A stretch of 64,000 nt of DNA from Kribbella sandramycini (GCF_013131805.1 NZ_JABJRC010000002.1:62001-126000); one strand, 5' to 3'. Numbered from the stretch's first letter, positions 36,534-45,557 are shown. Notes: generated from the sequence alone by a model not told the origin. A program made the numbers and translations.

Positions 36534-37600
36534 TGATCGGGGACCGGATCGAGGCCTGGTCCCGCTCCCATCGCCCGGCCGTCGACCTCATCGTCACCGC
36601 CGCGCTGCTCGTAGTCACGGCCGTCTTCGCACTGAGTGTTCACGCGCCGGCCGAACATTTCCTGTTCTCGGGGCTTCTGCTGCTGCCACTCGCCGTACGC
36701 CGAAGCCGGCCGGCGCTGTGTCTGCTGCTGGTCGCTGTCGTCGCGCTGGCGCAATGGCTGACCGTTCGGGACACAGTCGGTGCACTGCCCGCGGATGTCG
36801 CCGTACTGCTCGCAGTACACGCGGCGGCGGCTTACGGGCCGCGGTGGGCTCGCGGAGTCGGTCTTGGGGCCGGGTTGGTCGGAGCGGTGCTTGGGGGAGT
36901 TGCTTGGCCGCAGTTGGTCGACACTCTGGTTGCCCACGTGGCGATCGGCTCTGCCCTGGCCGCGGCTGTGGTTGCGGCTTGGGCTGTGGGGACGCTGCAC
37001 CGGATCCGCCAGGCTGCCGAGCGGGAGCTGGCTGTGCTTGCTGAGCGGCAGCGAATCGCCCGGGAGATGCACGACGTCGTGGCACACTCGCTGGCCGTGG
37101 TCATCGCGCAGGCTGACGGTGGTCGCTACGTGCCCGGTAACGCAGTTGCGGCGCTTGGGGCGATCAGTGCGCACGCGCGACAGGCGCTGGGGGAGACGCG
37201 GCGGATTCTCGGCGTCCTGCGTGCTGACCAGCAGTCGCTGGAGCCCGCATTGGGTCTCGCAGATCTTGCGACGTTGGTGGATGGGCTGGAGGCTTCCCTG
37301 ACGATGGACGACCTGGAGGTAGAGCCGGGGGTGGGGCTGGCGGCGTACCGGATCGTGCAGGAGGGGCTGACCAACGTGCTGAAACATGCGGGGCCGGGGG
37401 CGCGCGCGGAGGTGACCGTTCGGCGTACTGCGGGGTGGCTGGAGATCTTGGTGGCGGACGACGGACGCGGGCCGGGTGACGGCGCCGGCGGGCTGGGGCT
37501 GATCGGGATGCGAGAGCGGGCGGCGGCGTACGGCGGGAGCGTCGAGCTGACGGCCCGGGCCGGCGGCGGATCGTTGCTTATGGCAAGGATGTCGTTGTGA
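36533..37600 (+). CDS. sensor histidine kinase, NarL/DesK type
   Basis: 355 aa. N-terminal block of about five membrane helices, then a HisKA_3 dimerisation helix with phosphoacceptor His in ERQRIAREMHDVVAHSLAVV, and a HATPase_c domain (GVGLAAYRIVQEGLTNVLKH, VADDGRGPGD, GLGLIGMRERAAAYGG). The ATPase part is short because some residues between the dimerisation helix and the N-box are missing, compared with ~400-aa relatives. The signal is unknown. The stop overlaps the response-regulator start (GTGA). Confidence 0.9.
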   Translation: MIGDRIEAWSRSHRPAVDLIVTAALLVVTAVFALSVHAPAEHFLFSGLLLLPLAVRRSRPALCLLLVAVVALAQWLTVRDTVGALPADVAVLLAVHAAAAYGPRWARGVGLGAGLVGAVLGGVAWPQLVDTLVAHVAIGSALAAAVVAAWAVGTLHRIRQAAERELAVLAERQRIAREMHDVVAHSLAVVIAQADGGRYVPGNAVAALGAISAHARQALGETRRILGVLRADQQSLEPALGLADLATLVDGLEASLTMDDLEVEPGVGLAAYRIVQEGLTNVLKHAGPGARAEVTVRRTAGWLEILVADDGRGPGDGAGGLGLIGMRERAAAYGGSVELTARAGGGSLLMARMSL

Positions 37601-38250
37601 TCCGGGTGGCGCTGGTCGAGGACCAGGTGATGGTGCGCGCCGGGTTCCGGATGGTGATCGACGCGCAGGACGATCTCGAGGTCGTCGCCGAGGCGGGGGA
37701 CGGCGTGAACGGCGTGGCGGAGGTCCGCCGGACCCGGCCGGACGTCGTGGTGATGGATATCCGGATGCCGGTCCTGGACGGGATCGAGGCCTGCCGGCAA
37801 CTGACCGCGCGGCCGGCGTCGCCCCGGATCCTGATGCTGACGACCTACGATCTCGACGAGTACGCGCTCTCCGCCGTTCGCGCCGGCGCCAGCGGCTTCC
37901 TCCTGAAAGACGCCCCGCCGGAGGACATGCTGGCCGCCATCCGAACCGTGCACGCCGGAGACGCCGTCCTGGCTCCCTCAACCACCCGCCGCCTCCTGGA
38001 CCACCTCGCACCTCCCTTCGACCCCGCGGCAACCCGCGCCGTCGAAGCACTCACCGACCGCGAGCGTGAGGTCCTCTTCGCCGTGGCTCGCGGCCGCACC
38101 AACGCCGAGATCGCCGCCCAGCTCACCGTTTCCGCCGGCACCGTCAAGACCCACGTCAGCAACCTCCTCACCAAACTGGGCGCCCGGGACCGCCTCCAAG
38201 CCGCCATCACCGCCTACGAATCCGGCCTGATCCGCCCCGGCCACCGCTGA
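37597..38250 (+). CDS. response regulator, NarL/LuxR type
   Basis: 217 aa from a GTG overlapping the kinase stop. Receiver domain with acidic pocket (VALVEDQVMVRAGFR), phosphoacceptor Asp in RPDVVVMDIRMPVLDGIEA, conserved Thr and Lys (MLTTYDLDEY, GFLLKD). C-terminal LuxR HTH: LTDREREVLFAVARGRTNAE, TVKTHVSNLLTKLGARDRLQ. It forms a two-component pair with the preceding kinase. Targets are not evident; the divergent phoX-like gene is a candidate. Confidence 0.92.
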   Translation: MIRVALVEDQVMVRAGFRMVIDAQDDLEVVAEAGDGVNGVAEVRRTRPDVVVMDIRMPVLDGIEACRQLTARPASPRILMLTTYDLDEYALSAVRAGASGFLLKDAPPEDMLAAIRTVHAGDAVLAPSTTRRLLDHLAPPFDPAATRAVEALTDREREVLFAVARGRTNAEIAAQLTVSAGTVKTHVSNLLTKLGARDRLQAAITAYESGLIRPGHR

Positions 38251-38340
38251 CCGCGCGCTGCTCGTCACGCTGTTCGGCCAGCCCGCGATCGAGAGCCGCA
38301 TTCAGCGTTGGGTCGGCGGGGTCGAGGGGGCCGGCGGGCC

Positions 38341-39786
38341 TCAGCCGGCCGGGCAGGTTTGGTCCGCCGGCGGGAGATTTGTGGTGATGAGGTAGCGCTC
38401 GACGGCGGCGTCGACGCAGCGGGAGACGCCGTGGACGCCGTGCCGGAACGCGCCGGAGAGCGTGATCTGACGTGATCCCCGGAGGGCCCGGTGCATGGCC
38501 TGTTGCCCGGCGTACGGCGTGACGGGGTCGCCTTCGGCGGCGAGCATCAGGGCTGGGCGGTTGTTGGCGATTCCGGTGGGTGGCTCGATGGGAGTGGTCG
38601 GCCAGAACGCGCAGGGTGAGATGTCTCGGGCGAGCGGGCCGTAGAGGGGCTCGGCCGCCCGATGGGCTTGGATGTCCCGGTAGTAGATTGCTGGATCGCG
38701 TGGCGCGGCCCGGTCGGCGCATTGGTTCGCGACCGTGGCGCTGAAGCCGAACTCCGGAACGACCTCGGCCAGGTCGTAGAGCGCGAACCGCTGTTCCTGC
38801 GTTGACGTCGGAGTCACCGGCAGGCCGGCGGCCGCGTCTCGATACACCCGGACCGCCGCGCTGAGTTCGGCGTACGACGCGTCGGTGTCGTCAACCGTGA
38901 GGAGCAGGCCGGGCAGCATCGCCTCGGTGACCTCATGGGTGCCGACCTGTAGCGGCTGGCGCTTGGTTGCGGCGGCGATCCGGTCGACGGTTGCGAGGAC
39001 GGCGGCCTTCGTACGGCCCAGGCCAGAGTCGTTCGCCGCTGCCCACTCCGCCCAGTCGGCCAGCGCAGCGGCATCCGGGAGAGCGGTCTCTCGCGTCCAC
39101 CGCGGTCCGTAGGAATCCGGCGCGTGGGAGCTGTCGAGGACGAATCGATCGGTGTGGTCCGGGAAGAGCTGCAGGTAGACCGCGCCCAGATAGGTCCCGT
39201 ACGACGTGCCGAAGTAGGAGAGCTTCGGGACGCCGAGGGCCTCGCGAACCCGATCCATGTCCCGCGCGATGTTTCGGGTCGATGCGTACGGCAACACATC
39301 CCGGTACGGCGCGCACTGTGCAGCCAGCTCGCGGGCGATCGCCGTACTTTCGGTAAACGCCGCCGGGGACGGGCTCCCGTGCTGCGCGCTCCGCAGGTAC
39401 CGGTCGGTCCGCCAGCCGCATTCCAGCGGCGCGCTGTGGCCGAAGAAGCGCGGATCGATTCCGACCAGGTCGAACTGGGCGGCCAGCTCCGGACTCTTCG
39501 CCAGCAACAGATTCACCCCCTGCCGGGACGCCTCGGGACCGCCGACGTTCACGACGAGCGTCCCTCGGCTGGGTTCGGTCGCGGCCCGCCGGGCGATCGC
39601 GATCCGGATGATCGGCCCGTCCGGCCGGCGATAGTCGAGCGGCACCGGTACTTCGGTGCACCGCGCGCCAACGGCCCCGAGCTCACCGTCGCAGTCGCGC
39701 CAGGTCAATTTGTTGCTATTGGCAACCGCCGGAGTCATGCCGGACAACAGACACAACGCGACCACGCCGCAAAGGATTCGTTTCAT
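38341..39786 (-). CDS. secreted alpha/beta-hydrolase, tripeptidyl-aminopeptidase-like
   Basis: 481 aa. Sec signal peptide (MKRILCGVVALCLLSGMTPAVA). Hydrolase core with nucleophile Ser in SYFGTSYGTYLG, a downstream Asp (LAAEGDPVTPYAG) and His (FRHGVHG) inside the C-terminal TAP-like domain. The proline-peptidase-type entry LDYRRPDGPIIRIAIARR and oxyanion loop VVNVGGPEASR fit family S33/TAP of actinobacteria, which release N-terminal tripeptides outside the cell. Several Cys probably form disulfides. Monocistronic; a strong terminator precedes its promoter. The 90 bases between it and the response regulator hold no recognisable element. Confidence 0.9.
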   Translation of the reverse strand: MKRILCGVVALCLLSGMTPAVANSNKLTWRDCDGELGAVGARCTEVPVPLDYRRPDGPIIRIAIARRAATEPSRGTLVVNVGGPEASRQGVNLLLAKSPELAAQFDLVGIDPRFFGHSAPLECGWRTDRYLRSAQHGSPSPAAFTESTAIARELAAQCAPYRDVLPYASTRNIARDMDRVREALGVPKLSYFGTSYGTYLGAVYLQLFPDHTDRFVLDSSHAPDSYGPRWTRETALPDAAALADWAEWAAANDSGLGRTKAAVLATVDRIAAATKRQPLQVGTHEVTEAMLPGLLLTVDDTDASYAELSAAVRVYRDAAAGLPVTPTSTQEQRFALYDLAEVVPEFGFSATVANQCADRAAPRDPAIYYRDIQAHRAAEPLYGPLARDISPCAFWPTTPIEPPTGIANNRPALMLAAEGDPVTPYAGQQAMHRALRGSRQITLSGAFRHGVHGVSRCVDAAVERYLITTNLPPADQTCPAG

Positions 39787-39821
39787 AGGCGGAGCGTAGG
39801 AGCGGCGAGCCGCTCGCCGCG

Positions 39822-39860
39822 TCTGCCGTGCGACCGATCTGGCATCGGCCGCACGGCAGA
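39822..39860. terminator. hairpin terminator of the DUF4832 gene
   Basis: TCTGCCGTGCG (39822-39832) pairs perfectly with CGCACGGCAGA (39850-39860), and inside it CCGAT pairs with ATCGG, giving a 16-bp stem with one mismatch. It begins 5 bases past the stop of the minus-strand DUF4832 gene and also covers the start region of the next gene's promoter. Confidence 0.7.
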
Positions 39861-39864
39861 GGAC

Positions 39865-41391
39865 TCAGCGAATGAGCTGTGGCTTCGCGCCGCAACCGCC
39901 GCCGAGGCCGCGACCCTCGACAGTGATCGTGTGGCCGAGATCGTTGTATCCGGTGGCGGGCCGCCAGGTGCCGGTGTTGGCGAGCTGGACGGCGTACGCC
40001 GGGTCGTCGAGACGTGGTGACGCGTCTGCCAGGTTGAGCAGCAGTCGATAGCGGCCGGGCCTGACCGGCGCGCAGACGGTTCGGTCCAGGGTGGTCGTCG
40101 TTCCGGCTGCCCAGCGCCGGGGATCGGCCGGCATGTCGACACGGTAAGTCTGCTTGTCGCCTTGGAAGATCAGCTGCACTTTCCGTTGCCGGTACGGCGC
40201 TGCCCAGCCGTCGTTGCGGAGGTCGAGGCCGACGCCAACCGCGCCGCCTGGTTTGGTCCGGGCCGTGAAAGTACCGCGGACCAGCGACAACCGGTAGCCC
40301 AGCTTCTGCTGCGCGATCTTGATGTTGTCGCCCCAGCTGCCGAGGACGTCACGGTTGTAGTCGGTGTTCAGGTAGGAGAAGTGCAACCGCTCCATCTCGG
40401 CCGCGGCGGACGGCCAGTCCGAGCGGGGTGAGTTGACGGCGCAGGTCTCGCCGCCTTCGGGGACGTAATTGGTGTCCTGGGCAACGAAGTCCTTGTCGAG
40501 TTCGATCGGGTCGCTCAGGTAGGTGCCGAAGTCGTCGGGGCTGGCCAGGAAGCAGTCGTTGTGGTGGCCGATCCGCGCGGCCGCGGAGCCGTCGTACGCC
40601 TGGTCGGGAGAGAGCGCTCCCTGCGTTCCGGTCGGCAGGCCGAGCATGCGCTGTTTCATGTACGGCGTCCGCACCTGAACCATGAGATCGCGGGGGAGCG
40701 CTCTCAGCAGCGCCAGGACCACGGTTCGCCGGTCGGCCCAGTTCTGGTCCGAGACCTGGCTCGGGTCGGCCGGGTCGGCGAAGTGATCGGTGTAGTAGCC
40801 CTCGCCCCAGAGCCCGACGAACCCGGACTGCACGACCGCGATCACATCGGAGTTCGCGCGCAGGATCGCCGCCAGCTGGGCGATGTGCTTGACGACCCGC
40901 GCGACCGGGGCATCGCCGTACGGCGTGGTCGGCGGCCAGCCGGGTGGCTGCGCGTACGCGAACCGGACGATCACCTTGACCCCGGCCGCGCGGGCGGTGG
41001 CGAAGTCCGCCCGGACGAGGTCGAGATAGGCGCGGTCGAGTTTGTCGGCGCCCGCGAACTTCTCCAGGTAGAACACCCGGAGAATCTGGGTAACGCTCTC
41101 TTGTGTTCTGAACCCTTGCAGGGTGGCCAGATCGAGTGGCGTGTAGCCGGAGCCGTCGGCCCGGTAGTGCGTCTCGGTGTGGTGGTAGAAACCGCGCTCC
41201 GGGTTCGCGATCACGGCGTCGGAGGCGGCGTACGTGCGGGTGCTGAGCGGATCGCGATGGGCGTTCGCGAGCTGGGCCTGACTGAGTTGGGCCTGACTGA
41301 GTTGGGCCTGACTGAGTTGGGCCTGACTTAACTGGGCCGGCCCGAGGAGGCCGAGGATCAGCGTCGCGCTGACCACGCGGAACAGCTTCAT
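39865..41391 (-). CDS. secreted DUF4874/DUF4832 protein (paralogue 1)
   Basis: 508 aa with signal peptide. Family signatures: NPERGFYHHTETHY (DUF4874), VIVRFAYAQPPGWP, GLWGEGYYTDHF, then DUF4832 with IGHHNDCFLASPDDFGTY, EGGETCAVNSPRSDWPSA and the beta-sandwich end LRNDGWAAPYRQRKVQLIF. The DUF4874 part is a TIM-barrel related to glycoside hydrolases; a polysaccharide substrate is likely. Oddity: the signal peptide is followed by AQLSQ repeated four and a half times, encoded by near-perfect 15-bp repeats. A paralogue lies 10 bases upstream on the same strand. Confidence 0.85.
   Translation of the reverse strand: MKLFRVVSATLILGLLGPAQLSQAQLSQAQLSQAQLSQAQLANAHRDPLSTRTYAASDAVIANPERGFYHHTETHYRADGSGYTPLDLATLQGFRTQESVTQILRVFYLEKFAGADKLDRAYLDLVRADFATARAAGVKVIVRFAYAQPPGWPPTTPYGDAPVARVVKHIAQLAAILRANSDVIAVVQSGFVGLWGEGYYTDHFADPADPSQVSDQNWADRRTVVLALLRALPRDLMVQVRTPYMKQRMLGLPTGTQGALSPDQAYDGSAAARIGHHNDCFLASPDDFGTYLSDPIELDKDFVAQDTNYVPEGGETCAVNSPRSDWPSAAAEMERLHFSYLNTDYNRDVLGSWGDNIKIAQQKLGYRLSLVRGTFTARTKPGGAVGVGLDLRNDGWAAPYRQRKVQLIFQGDKQTYRVDMPADPRRWAAGTTTTLDRTVCAPVRPGRYRLLLNLADASPRLDDPAYAVQLANTGTWRPATGYNDLGHTITVEGRGLGGGCGAKPQLIR
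41269..41338. repeat. 15-bp tandem repeat inside the DUF4832 gene
   Basis: The 15-base unit GAGTTGGGCCTGACT occurs four times (41269-41283, 41284-41298, 41299-41313, 41314-41328; the first with one change) and then partially to 41338. On the coding strand each unit encodes AQLSQ just after the signal peptide. The length is a multiple of three, so gain or loss changes the protein length but not the frame. Confidence 0.9.
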
Positions 41392-41401
41392 CGAGAGACT
41401 C

Positions 41402-43144
41402 CTAGCTGATCGTGAGGGTGTGCAGAAGCGAGTTCATCCCCGTGGATGCCTCCCAGGTGCTCTGGTTGGCCAGCCGGATCGAGTACTCCGGCCGCGCGGA
41501 GAGCAGCGGGTCCGGCAGGTTCAGCAGCAGTTGGTACGAGCCGGCCGGCACACTCGTCGGCACGGTCAGCGTCTGCGCGACGTTCGTCGACGCACCCGCC
41601 GTCCAGCGCCGCGGGTCCGACGACATCGCCAGCCGGTAATTGGTCCCGGTCGACGTGTTCCGCAGCACCAGCTCGAGCCCCCGCGGGTTGTACGGCGTCG
41701 CGTATCCGTCGTTGCGGACGGAGAACGAGATCGGGAGACTCCCGCCGCGGGTCGCGCTACTCGGGTAGGTACCGCTCTCCAGGCGCAGCCGGTAACCGAG
41801 CTTCTTGGTCACGTCCGCCATGCAGCCGCCGGAGCTCCACGAGGCCAGCACGTTCGGCTCGTAGCCGATGTTCAGGTACGACCAGTGGAACTGCGCCAGC
41901 TCCGCCGTCGCAGTCGGGCAGGTCGAACGCGGAGCGTTCACCGCGCAGGTCTCGCCGCCCATCGCGACGAAGCGCGTCTCGTCCTGGAGGTACGGGTATT
42001 CGACCGCGGTGTTCTCGTAGGTGCCGAAGTCGTCCGGGCTGGCCAGGAAGCAGTCGTTGTGGTGTCCGAGCCGCGAGTTCGTCGAGCCGTTGTACGCGTC
42101 ACCCGGCTGAACGACCGACGTCGTGTACATGGTCCGCTTGAACTTCGGCGTCCGCAGTTGCACCATCCGCGTCGACGGGACGACGCTCAACAGCTTGTCC
42201 GTGACCGCCTTCCGATTCGCCCAGTCCGTCGCCGTGACCGTCCCGGCGTTCCCGAAGTTCTGCGTGTAGTACCACTCACCCCAAGCCCCGACGAGCCCGG
42301 CCTGGACGACGGCGATGACGTCCTTCCCGGAGTTCAGGTAGGGGGCCAGCTGGTCGAGATGGGCGACGACCCGGGCCCTGGTGGCGTCGTCCCCAGTGGT
42401 CGAGGTCGTGTAGGCGAACCGCAGGATCAGCTTCAGGCCGGCGGCGCGAACGGTGTCGATCTGCTGCTGCAGCTGATCCAGCGCGGCCTGGCCGATGGCG
42501 CTGTTCTTGTACTCGGCCAGGTAGAAGACGCACATCACCAGCGAGTTGCCCTGGCTCCGGTACCCCTGCAGCGTGCTCAGCGCGAAGTCGGCTTTGTCGC
42601 AGTCGCCGGTGTGGTGGTAGAAGCCGCGCTCCGGGTTGGCGAAGTTGTCGGTGCCGGCGGTGTAGTTCACCGTCCCGGACGATCCGCCTCCGCTGTAAAC
42701 ATGCGTGTACTTCGAGGAGCTCTCCAGCGGCGCTTCGACCTGAAAGACCAGGTCAGCGTCATTCGGGGAAGTGCTCTCTCCGAGATCTGCACGATCAACC
42801 GTCCAGCGCGCGACGCCGCCCGTCGCGGAGAACGTCACCGCGCGGACAGGCGTCCAGCCCCAGCCGGCGCCGGTGCTCCGGTAGAGATTCCCGTTCTCCA
42901 GCAGGTAATCAGCGCCGACCGTGCCCTGGGCGTACCCGGTGCCGGTGTTCCGGTCGGTGTCGACGTACACGCGCTGGAACGCCGGTGCGCCGGTGAAGGA
43001 GAACTGGTAGGTGACGGTCGTGGCCGTGTTGGACGCCGAGCCGCCAGTGATCGCGGCGGCAGCGGGGGAGACGACCGCGACGGCGGCCAGGAGCGCGCCG
43101 ATCGTGACGCCGGTCAGCAGGCGGAGGGTGCGCCGGAGACTCAT
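41402..43144 (-). CDS. secreted DUF4874/DUF4832 protein (paralogue 2)
   Basis: 580 aa, ATG with GAGAGGAAG upstream and a good promoter. Signal peptide ending VSPAAAA. The first ~140 residues form an extra beta-sandwich domain (FQRVYVDTDRNTGTGYAQGT), absent from the neighbouring paralogue and similar in look to carbohydrate-binding modules. Then DUF4874 (NPERGFYHHTGDCDKADF, LILRFAYTT, GAWGEWYYTQNF) and DUF4832 (LGHHNDCFLASPDDFGTYEN, GGETCAVNAPRSTCP). Probably a polysaccharide-active extracellular enzyme. The shorter paralogue follows 10 bases downstream, so the two share an mRNA. Confidence 0.87.
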   Translation of the reverse strand: MSLRRTLRLLTGVTIGALLAAVAVVSPAAAAITGGSASNTATTVTYQFSFTGAPAFQRVYVDTDRNTGTGYAQGTVGADYLLENGNLYRSTGAGWGWTPVRAVTFSATGGVARWTVDRADLGESTSPNDADLVFQVEAPLESSSKYTHVYSGGGSSGTVNYTAGTDNFANPERGFYHHTGDCDKADFALSTLQGYRSQGNSLVMCVFYLAEYKNSAIGQAALDQLQQQIDTVRAAGLKLILRFAYTTSTTGDDATRARVVAHLDQLAPYLNSGKDVIAVVQAGLVGAWGEWYYTQNFGNAGTVTATDWANRKAVTDKLLSVVPSTRMVQLRTPKFKRTMYTTSVVQPGDAYNGSTNSRLGHHNDCFLASPDDFGTYENTAVEYPYLQDETRFVAMGGETCAVNAPRSTCPTATAELAQFHWSYLNIGYEPNVLASWSSGGCMADVTKKLGYRLRLESGTYPSSATRGGSLPISFSVRNDGYATPYNPRGLELVLRNTSTGTNYRLAMSSDPRRWTAGASTNVAQTLTVPTSVPAGSYQLLLNLPDPLLSARPEYSIRLANQSTWEASTGMNSLLHTLTIS

Positions 43145-43171
43145 GAGTACTTCCTCTCGCAGGGCGGGCGA

Positions 43172-43207
43172 TGAAAGTAATCATGGAGTCCAGGGAAATT
43201 ATGTCAA
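43172..43207 (-). promoter_or_regulatory. promoter of the DUF4832 operon
   Basis: TTGACA, a perfect -35 (43207-43202), is followed after about 17-18 bases by an A/T-rich ATGATTA region suited as a -10. The predicted start lies about 30 bases before the ATG at 43144. This is one of the few consensus -35 boxes in the window. Confidence 0.55.
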
Positions 43208-43244
43208 GAGTTCACAGCGGCCTGGTTTCGAGCAGAATCGATCA

Positions 43245-44396
43245 CTATCGGCGGTGGGCGGCGAACAGTGCGGGCGTCGCGGGGGAGTTTCCGTAGAGCG
43301 TCGACTCGACCTGCTCGAGGGCCAGCCGGACGGCGCCGAGCGCGACCCCCTCGTCCGCGAACGCCGAGACCCGGATCTCCGGTGTCCGCAGGCACCACCG
43401 GTCCAGCTCGCGGCGCAGCGGCTCGACCATCACATCGGCCGATCGGGAGAAGCCGCCGCCGATCACCACCAGCTCCGGGTCGAGCGTGAGTACGAGCGCC
43501 GACGTACCGATCGCGATATCGCGGACGTACCCGCGGACGGCGCGTTGGGCCGCGCGATCGCCGTCCCGGGCGGCGAGAAACACCTGCTCGACCTCGGCCC
43601 CGGGCGTCAGCCAGCCGTGCAGATGCTCGGGGGCGCGCTCCCAGCCGGCCGCGGGCAGCGCGCCGATCTCACCGGCGGAGTTGGCGAAACCGCGGTGCAG
43701 CTTGCCGTCGATGATCAGCCCGGCGCCGGTCCGCAGCCCGGCGAGCAGGAACACGACGTCCTTGGCGTAGCGGGCGACGCCACGCCAGTTCTCGGCCAAA
43801 GCAGCCAGTTTGCAGTCGTTCTCGACCCGGATCGGGCTGTTCACCAGCCGGCGCAGATGGGCGGTGAGGTCGACGCCGGTCCACTCGGGCAGCGAGTCCG
43901 ACAGCATGACCTTGCCGGTGCCGTCGACCAGCCCGGTGGTCGCGACGCCGGTCGACCAGATCTGCTCGGCGGTCACGCCGGCGCCGGAGAGCGCGGCCGT
44001 GATGCAGTCGTCGATCGCGGCCAGCCGCTGCCGGCGTCCGGCGTCCGGCGCAACCGGGACCCGGGTTTGGTGCAACACGTCGCCTTCGAGATCGGTGACC
44101 GCCGCGAGCACCTTGTGCCCGCCGACGTCGACGCCGAGCAGCCGCCCGGCGTCCGCGCGGAACCGGTAGCGCCGGGCCGGTCGGCCGACCGTGCCCGGGG
44201 CCGGCTCCACCTCGCTGACCCAGCCGCGGCCGAGCAGATCGCGGACGACGTCCTCGGTCGAGGCCCGCGACAGGCCGGTTCGTTTGGCCAGCTCGGTCAG
44301 CGTCAGCGGCTGGTCGCCGCGCAGGATCCGCAGTACGGCGACGGCGTTCAGCTGCCGCAGCCGCTGCAGATCCCCGCCCGCCAATGCCTCGCTCAT
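43245..44396 (-). CDS. ROK-family transcriptional regulator
   Basis: 383 aa. N-terminal winged HTH (LTLTELAKRTGLSRASTEDV, VRDLLGRGWVSEVE), then the sugar-kinase-like ROK fold: LLGVDVGGHKVLAAVTD (phosphate-binding loop), VENDCKLAALAENW, LRTGAGLIIDGKLHRGFANS and the GEIGALP motif. The usual CxCGxxGC zinc site is not seen (the area reads WERAPEHLHGWLTP), so effector sensing may differ. Divergent from two Gfo/Idh/MocA genes, it probably represses sugar catabolism until a sugar or sugar phosphate binds. Confidence 0.9.
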   Translation of the reverse strand: MSEALAGGDLQRLRQLNAVAVLRILRGDQPLTLTELAKRTGLSRASTEDVVRDLLGRGWVSEVEPAPGTVGRPARRYRFRADAGRLLGVDVGGHKVLAAVTDLEGDVLHQTRVPVAPDAGRRQRLAAIDDCITAALSGAGVTAEQIWSTGVATTGLVDGTGKVMLSDSLPEWTGVDLTAHLRRLVNSPIRVENDCKLAALAENWRGVARYAKDVVFLLAGLRTGAGLIIDGKLHRGFANSAGEIGALPAAGWERAPEHLHGWLTPGAEVEQVFLAARDGDRAAQRAVRGYVRDIAIGTSALVLTLDPELVVIGGGFSRSADVMVEPLRRELDRWCLRTPEIRVSAFADEGVALGAVRLALEQVESTLYGNSPATPALFAAHRR

Positions 44397-44494
44397 TGCG
44401 CCTCACTTATCACTGGAGTCCCGGATAACTATAGGTACGCCATCACCCGGTCCGGTGGGCGAAATGGCGCGCCGCAGGTCTTCCCAAACCCCCA

Positions 44495-44508
44495 TGACAA
44501 CGTTGTAC
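44495..44508 (+). promoter_or_regulatory. palindromic operator before the Gfo/Idh/MocA operon
   Basis: TGACAACGTTGTAC contains the perfect palindrome ACAACGTTGT with a central CG, the pattern of LacI/GalR and some ROK operators. It lies 55 bases before the ATG at 44563. The divergent ROK gene is the obvious candidate regulator. Its own promoter has TATAGT on the minus strand near 44433-44438. Confidence 0.5.
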
Positions 44509-44562
44509 CGTGGTGCGCGGCCGGCACTGGTGAGCCGGGACGACCGCAGGCAGGAGGATCCG

Positions 44563-45546
44563 ATGCCGAATCCACTGAAGATCGCGACCCTGAGTTTCTG
44601 GCACGTCCACGCGGGCGACTACTCGCGGCAGGCGCAAGAACATCCCGGCACCGAGCTGGTCGCCGTCTGGGACGACGACGAGGCGCGCGGCAAGGCCGGC
44701 GCGGAGTCCTTCGGCGTCGAGTACACCAGCGATCTGGACGCCCTGCTCGCGAGTGATGTCGACGGCGTCGTGATCACCACGGGGACCGACGTCCACCGCG
44801 ACATCATGGTCAAGGCGGCCCGGGCCGGTAAGCACATCTTCACCGAGAAGGTGCTCGCGCCGACCGTCGCCGAAGCCGAGGAGATCATCGCCGCCACTGA
44901 CGACAACGGTGTCAAACTCACGGTCTCGTTACCGCGGCTGGCCCACGGCTACACCCAGGCGATTCGCGAGGTGCTCGACAGCGGCCGCCTCGGACAGGTG
45001 ACCTACGCGCGCGTCCGGCTCTCACACGACGGCGCGATCGCCCGCGACGGCAACGCCGAGGGCTGGCTCCCGCAGCGCTTCTTCGACGAGCGGGCCGCGA
45101 TCGGCGGCGCGCTCACCGACCTCGGCTGCCACCCGGTCTACCTGACGCAGCTCTTCCTCGGCGCCGAGGCCGAGACGGTCAGTGCGACGTACCGGTCGAT
45201 CGCCGGGCGCGGGCTGGAGGACAACGCGGTCGTCGTGGTCGGCTACCCGAACCAGACGATCGGCGTCATCGAGGCCGGTTTCGCCAGCCCGAACCCGTTC
45301 ACGATCGAGATCTTCGGCACCGACGGCACGCTGACGTACTCCGATGCGGGCAATGTGCTCAAGGTCGGCGACGAGGAGCTGCCGGTCCCCGGGCACAGCC
45401 TCGACCCGTTCGGCCAGTGGGTCGAGCACATCGTCAACGGCACCCGCGCCGACGAGAACATCAGCCGCGCGCTGGAGCTGACCCGGCTCGTCGTCGCCGC
45501 GAACGAAGCCGCCACCACCAACCAGGTCGTTGCCTACAACCGCTGA
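44563..45546 (+). CDS. Gfo/Idh/MocA-family oxidoreductase 1
   Basis: 327 aa, ATG with AGGAGG upstream. N-terminal Rossmann fold: the first strand reads KIATLSFWHVHAGDY, where the usual GxGxxG is replaced by a SFWHVHAGDY loop. VDGVVITTGTDVHRDI and AGKHIFTEKVLAPTVAEAEE follow, with the EKP motif changed to EKV. C-terminal substrate domain with GGALTDLGCHPVYL. Family enzymes oxidise sugars, inositols or sugar acids with NAD(P). The altered nucleotide loop places it in the subgroup often paired with a canonical member, as here. Confidence 0.87.
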   Translation: MPNPLKIATLSFWHVHAGDYSRQAQEHPGTELVAVWDDDEARGKAGAESFGVEYTSDLDALLASDVDGVVITTGTDVHRDIMVKAARAGKHIFTEKVLAPTVAEAEEIIAATDDNGVKLTVSLPRLAHGYTQAIREVLDSGRLGQVTYARVRLSHDGAIARDGNAEGWLPQRFFDERAAIGGALTDLGCHPVYLTQLFLGAEAETVSATYRSIAGRGLEDNAVVVVGYPNQTIGVIEAGFASPNPFTIEIFGTDGTLTYSDAGNVLKVGDEELPVPGHSLDPFGQWVEHIVNGTRADENISRALELTRLVVAANEAATTNQVVAYNR

Positions 45547-45557
45547 GGAGAATCCCC

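Noticed and set aside
36440..38050. 536-codon minus-strand open frame opposite the two-component genes
   Set aside because: Translation is Arg/Pro-rich without motifs, and the plus strand holds clear kinase and response-regulator domains.
38207..38340. Minus-strand fragment past the tripeptidyl-peptidase stop that reads like protein (NAALDRGLAEQRDEQ)
   Set aside because: It has no start, no homology I recognise and runs into the response-regulator gene; too short to call a pseudogene.
41269..41338. Tandem 15-bp repeats considered as iterons or an origin
   Set aside because: They lie in frame inside a signal-bearing gene and encode a regular pentapeptide; no replication gene is near.
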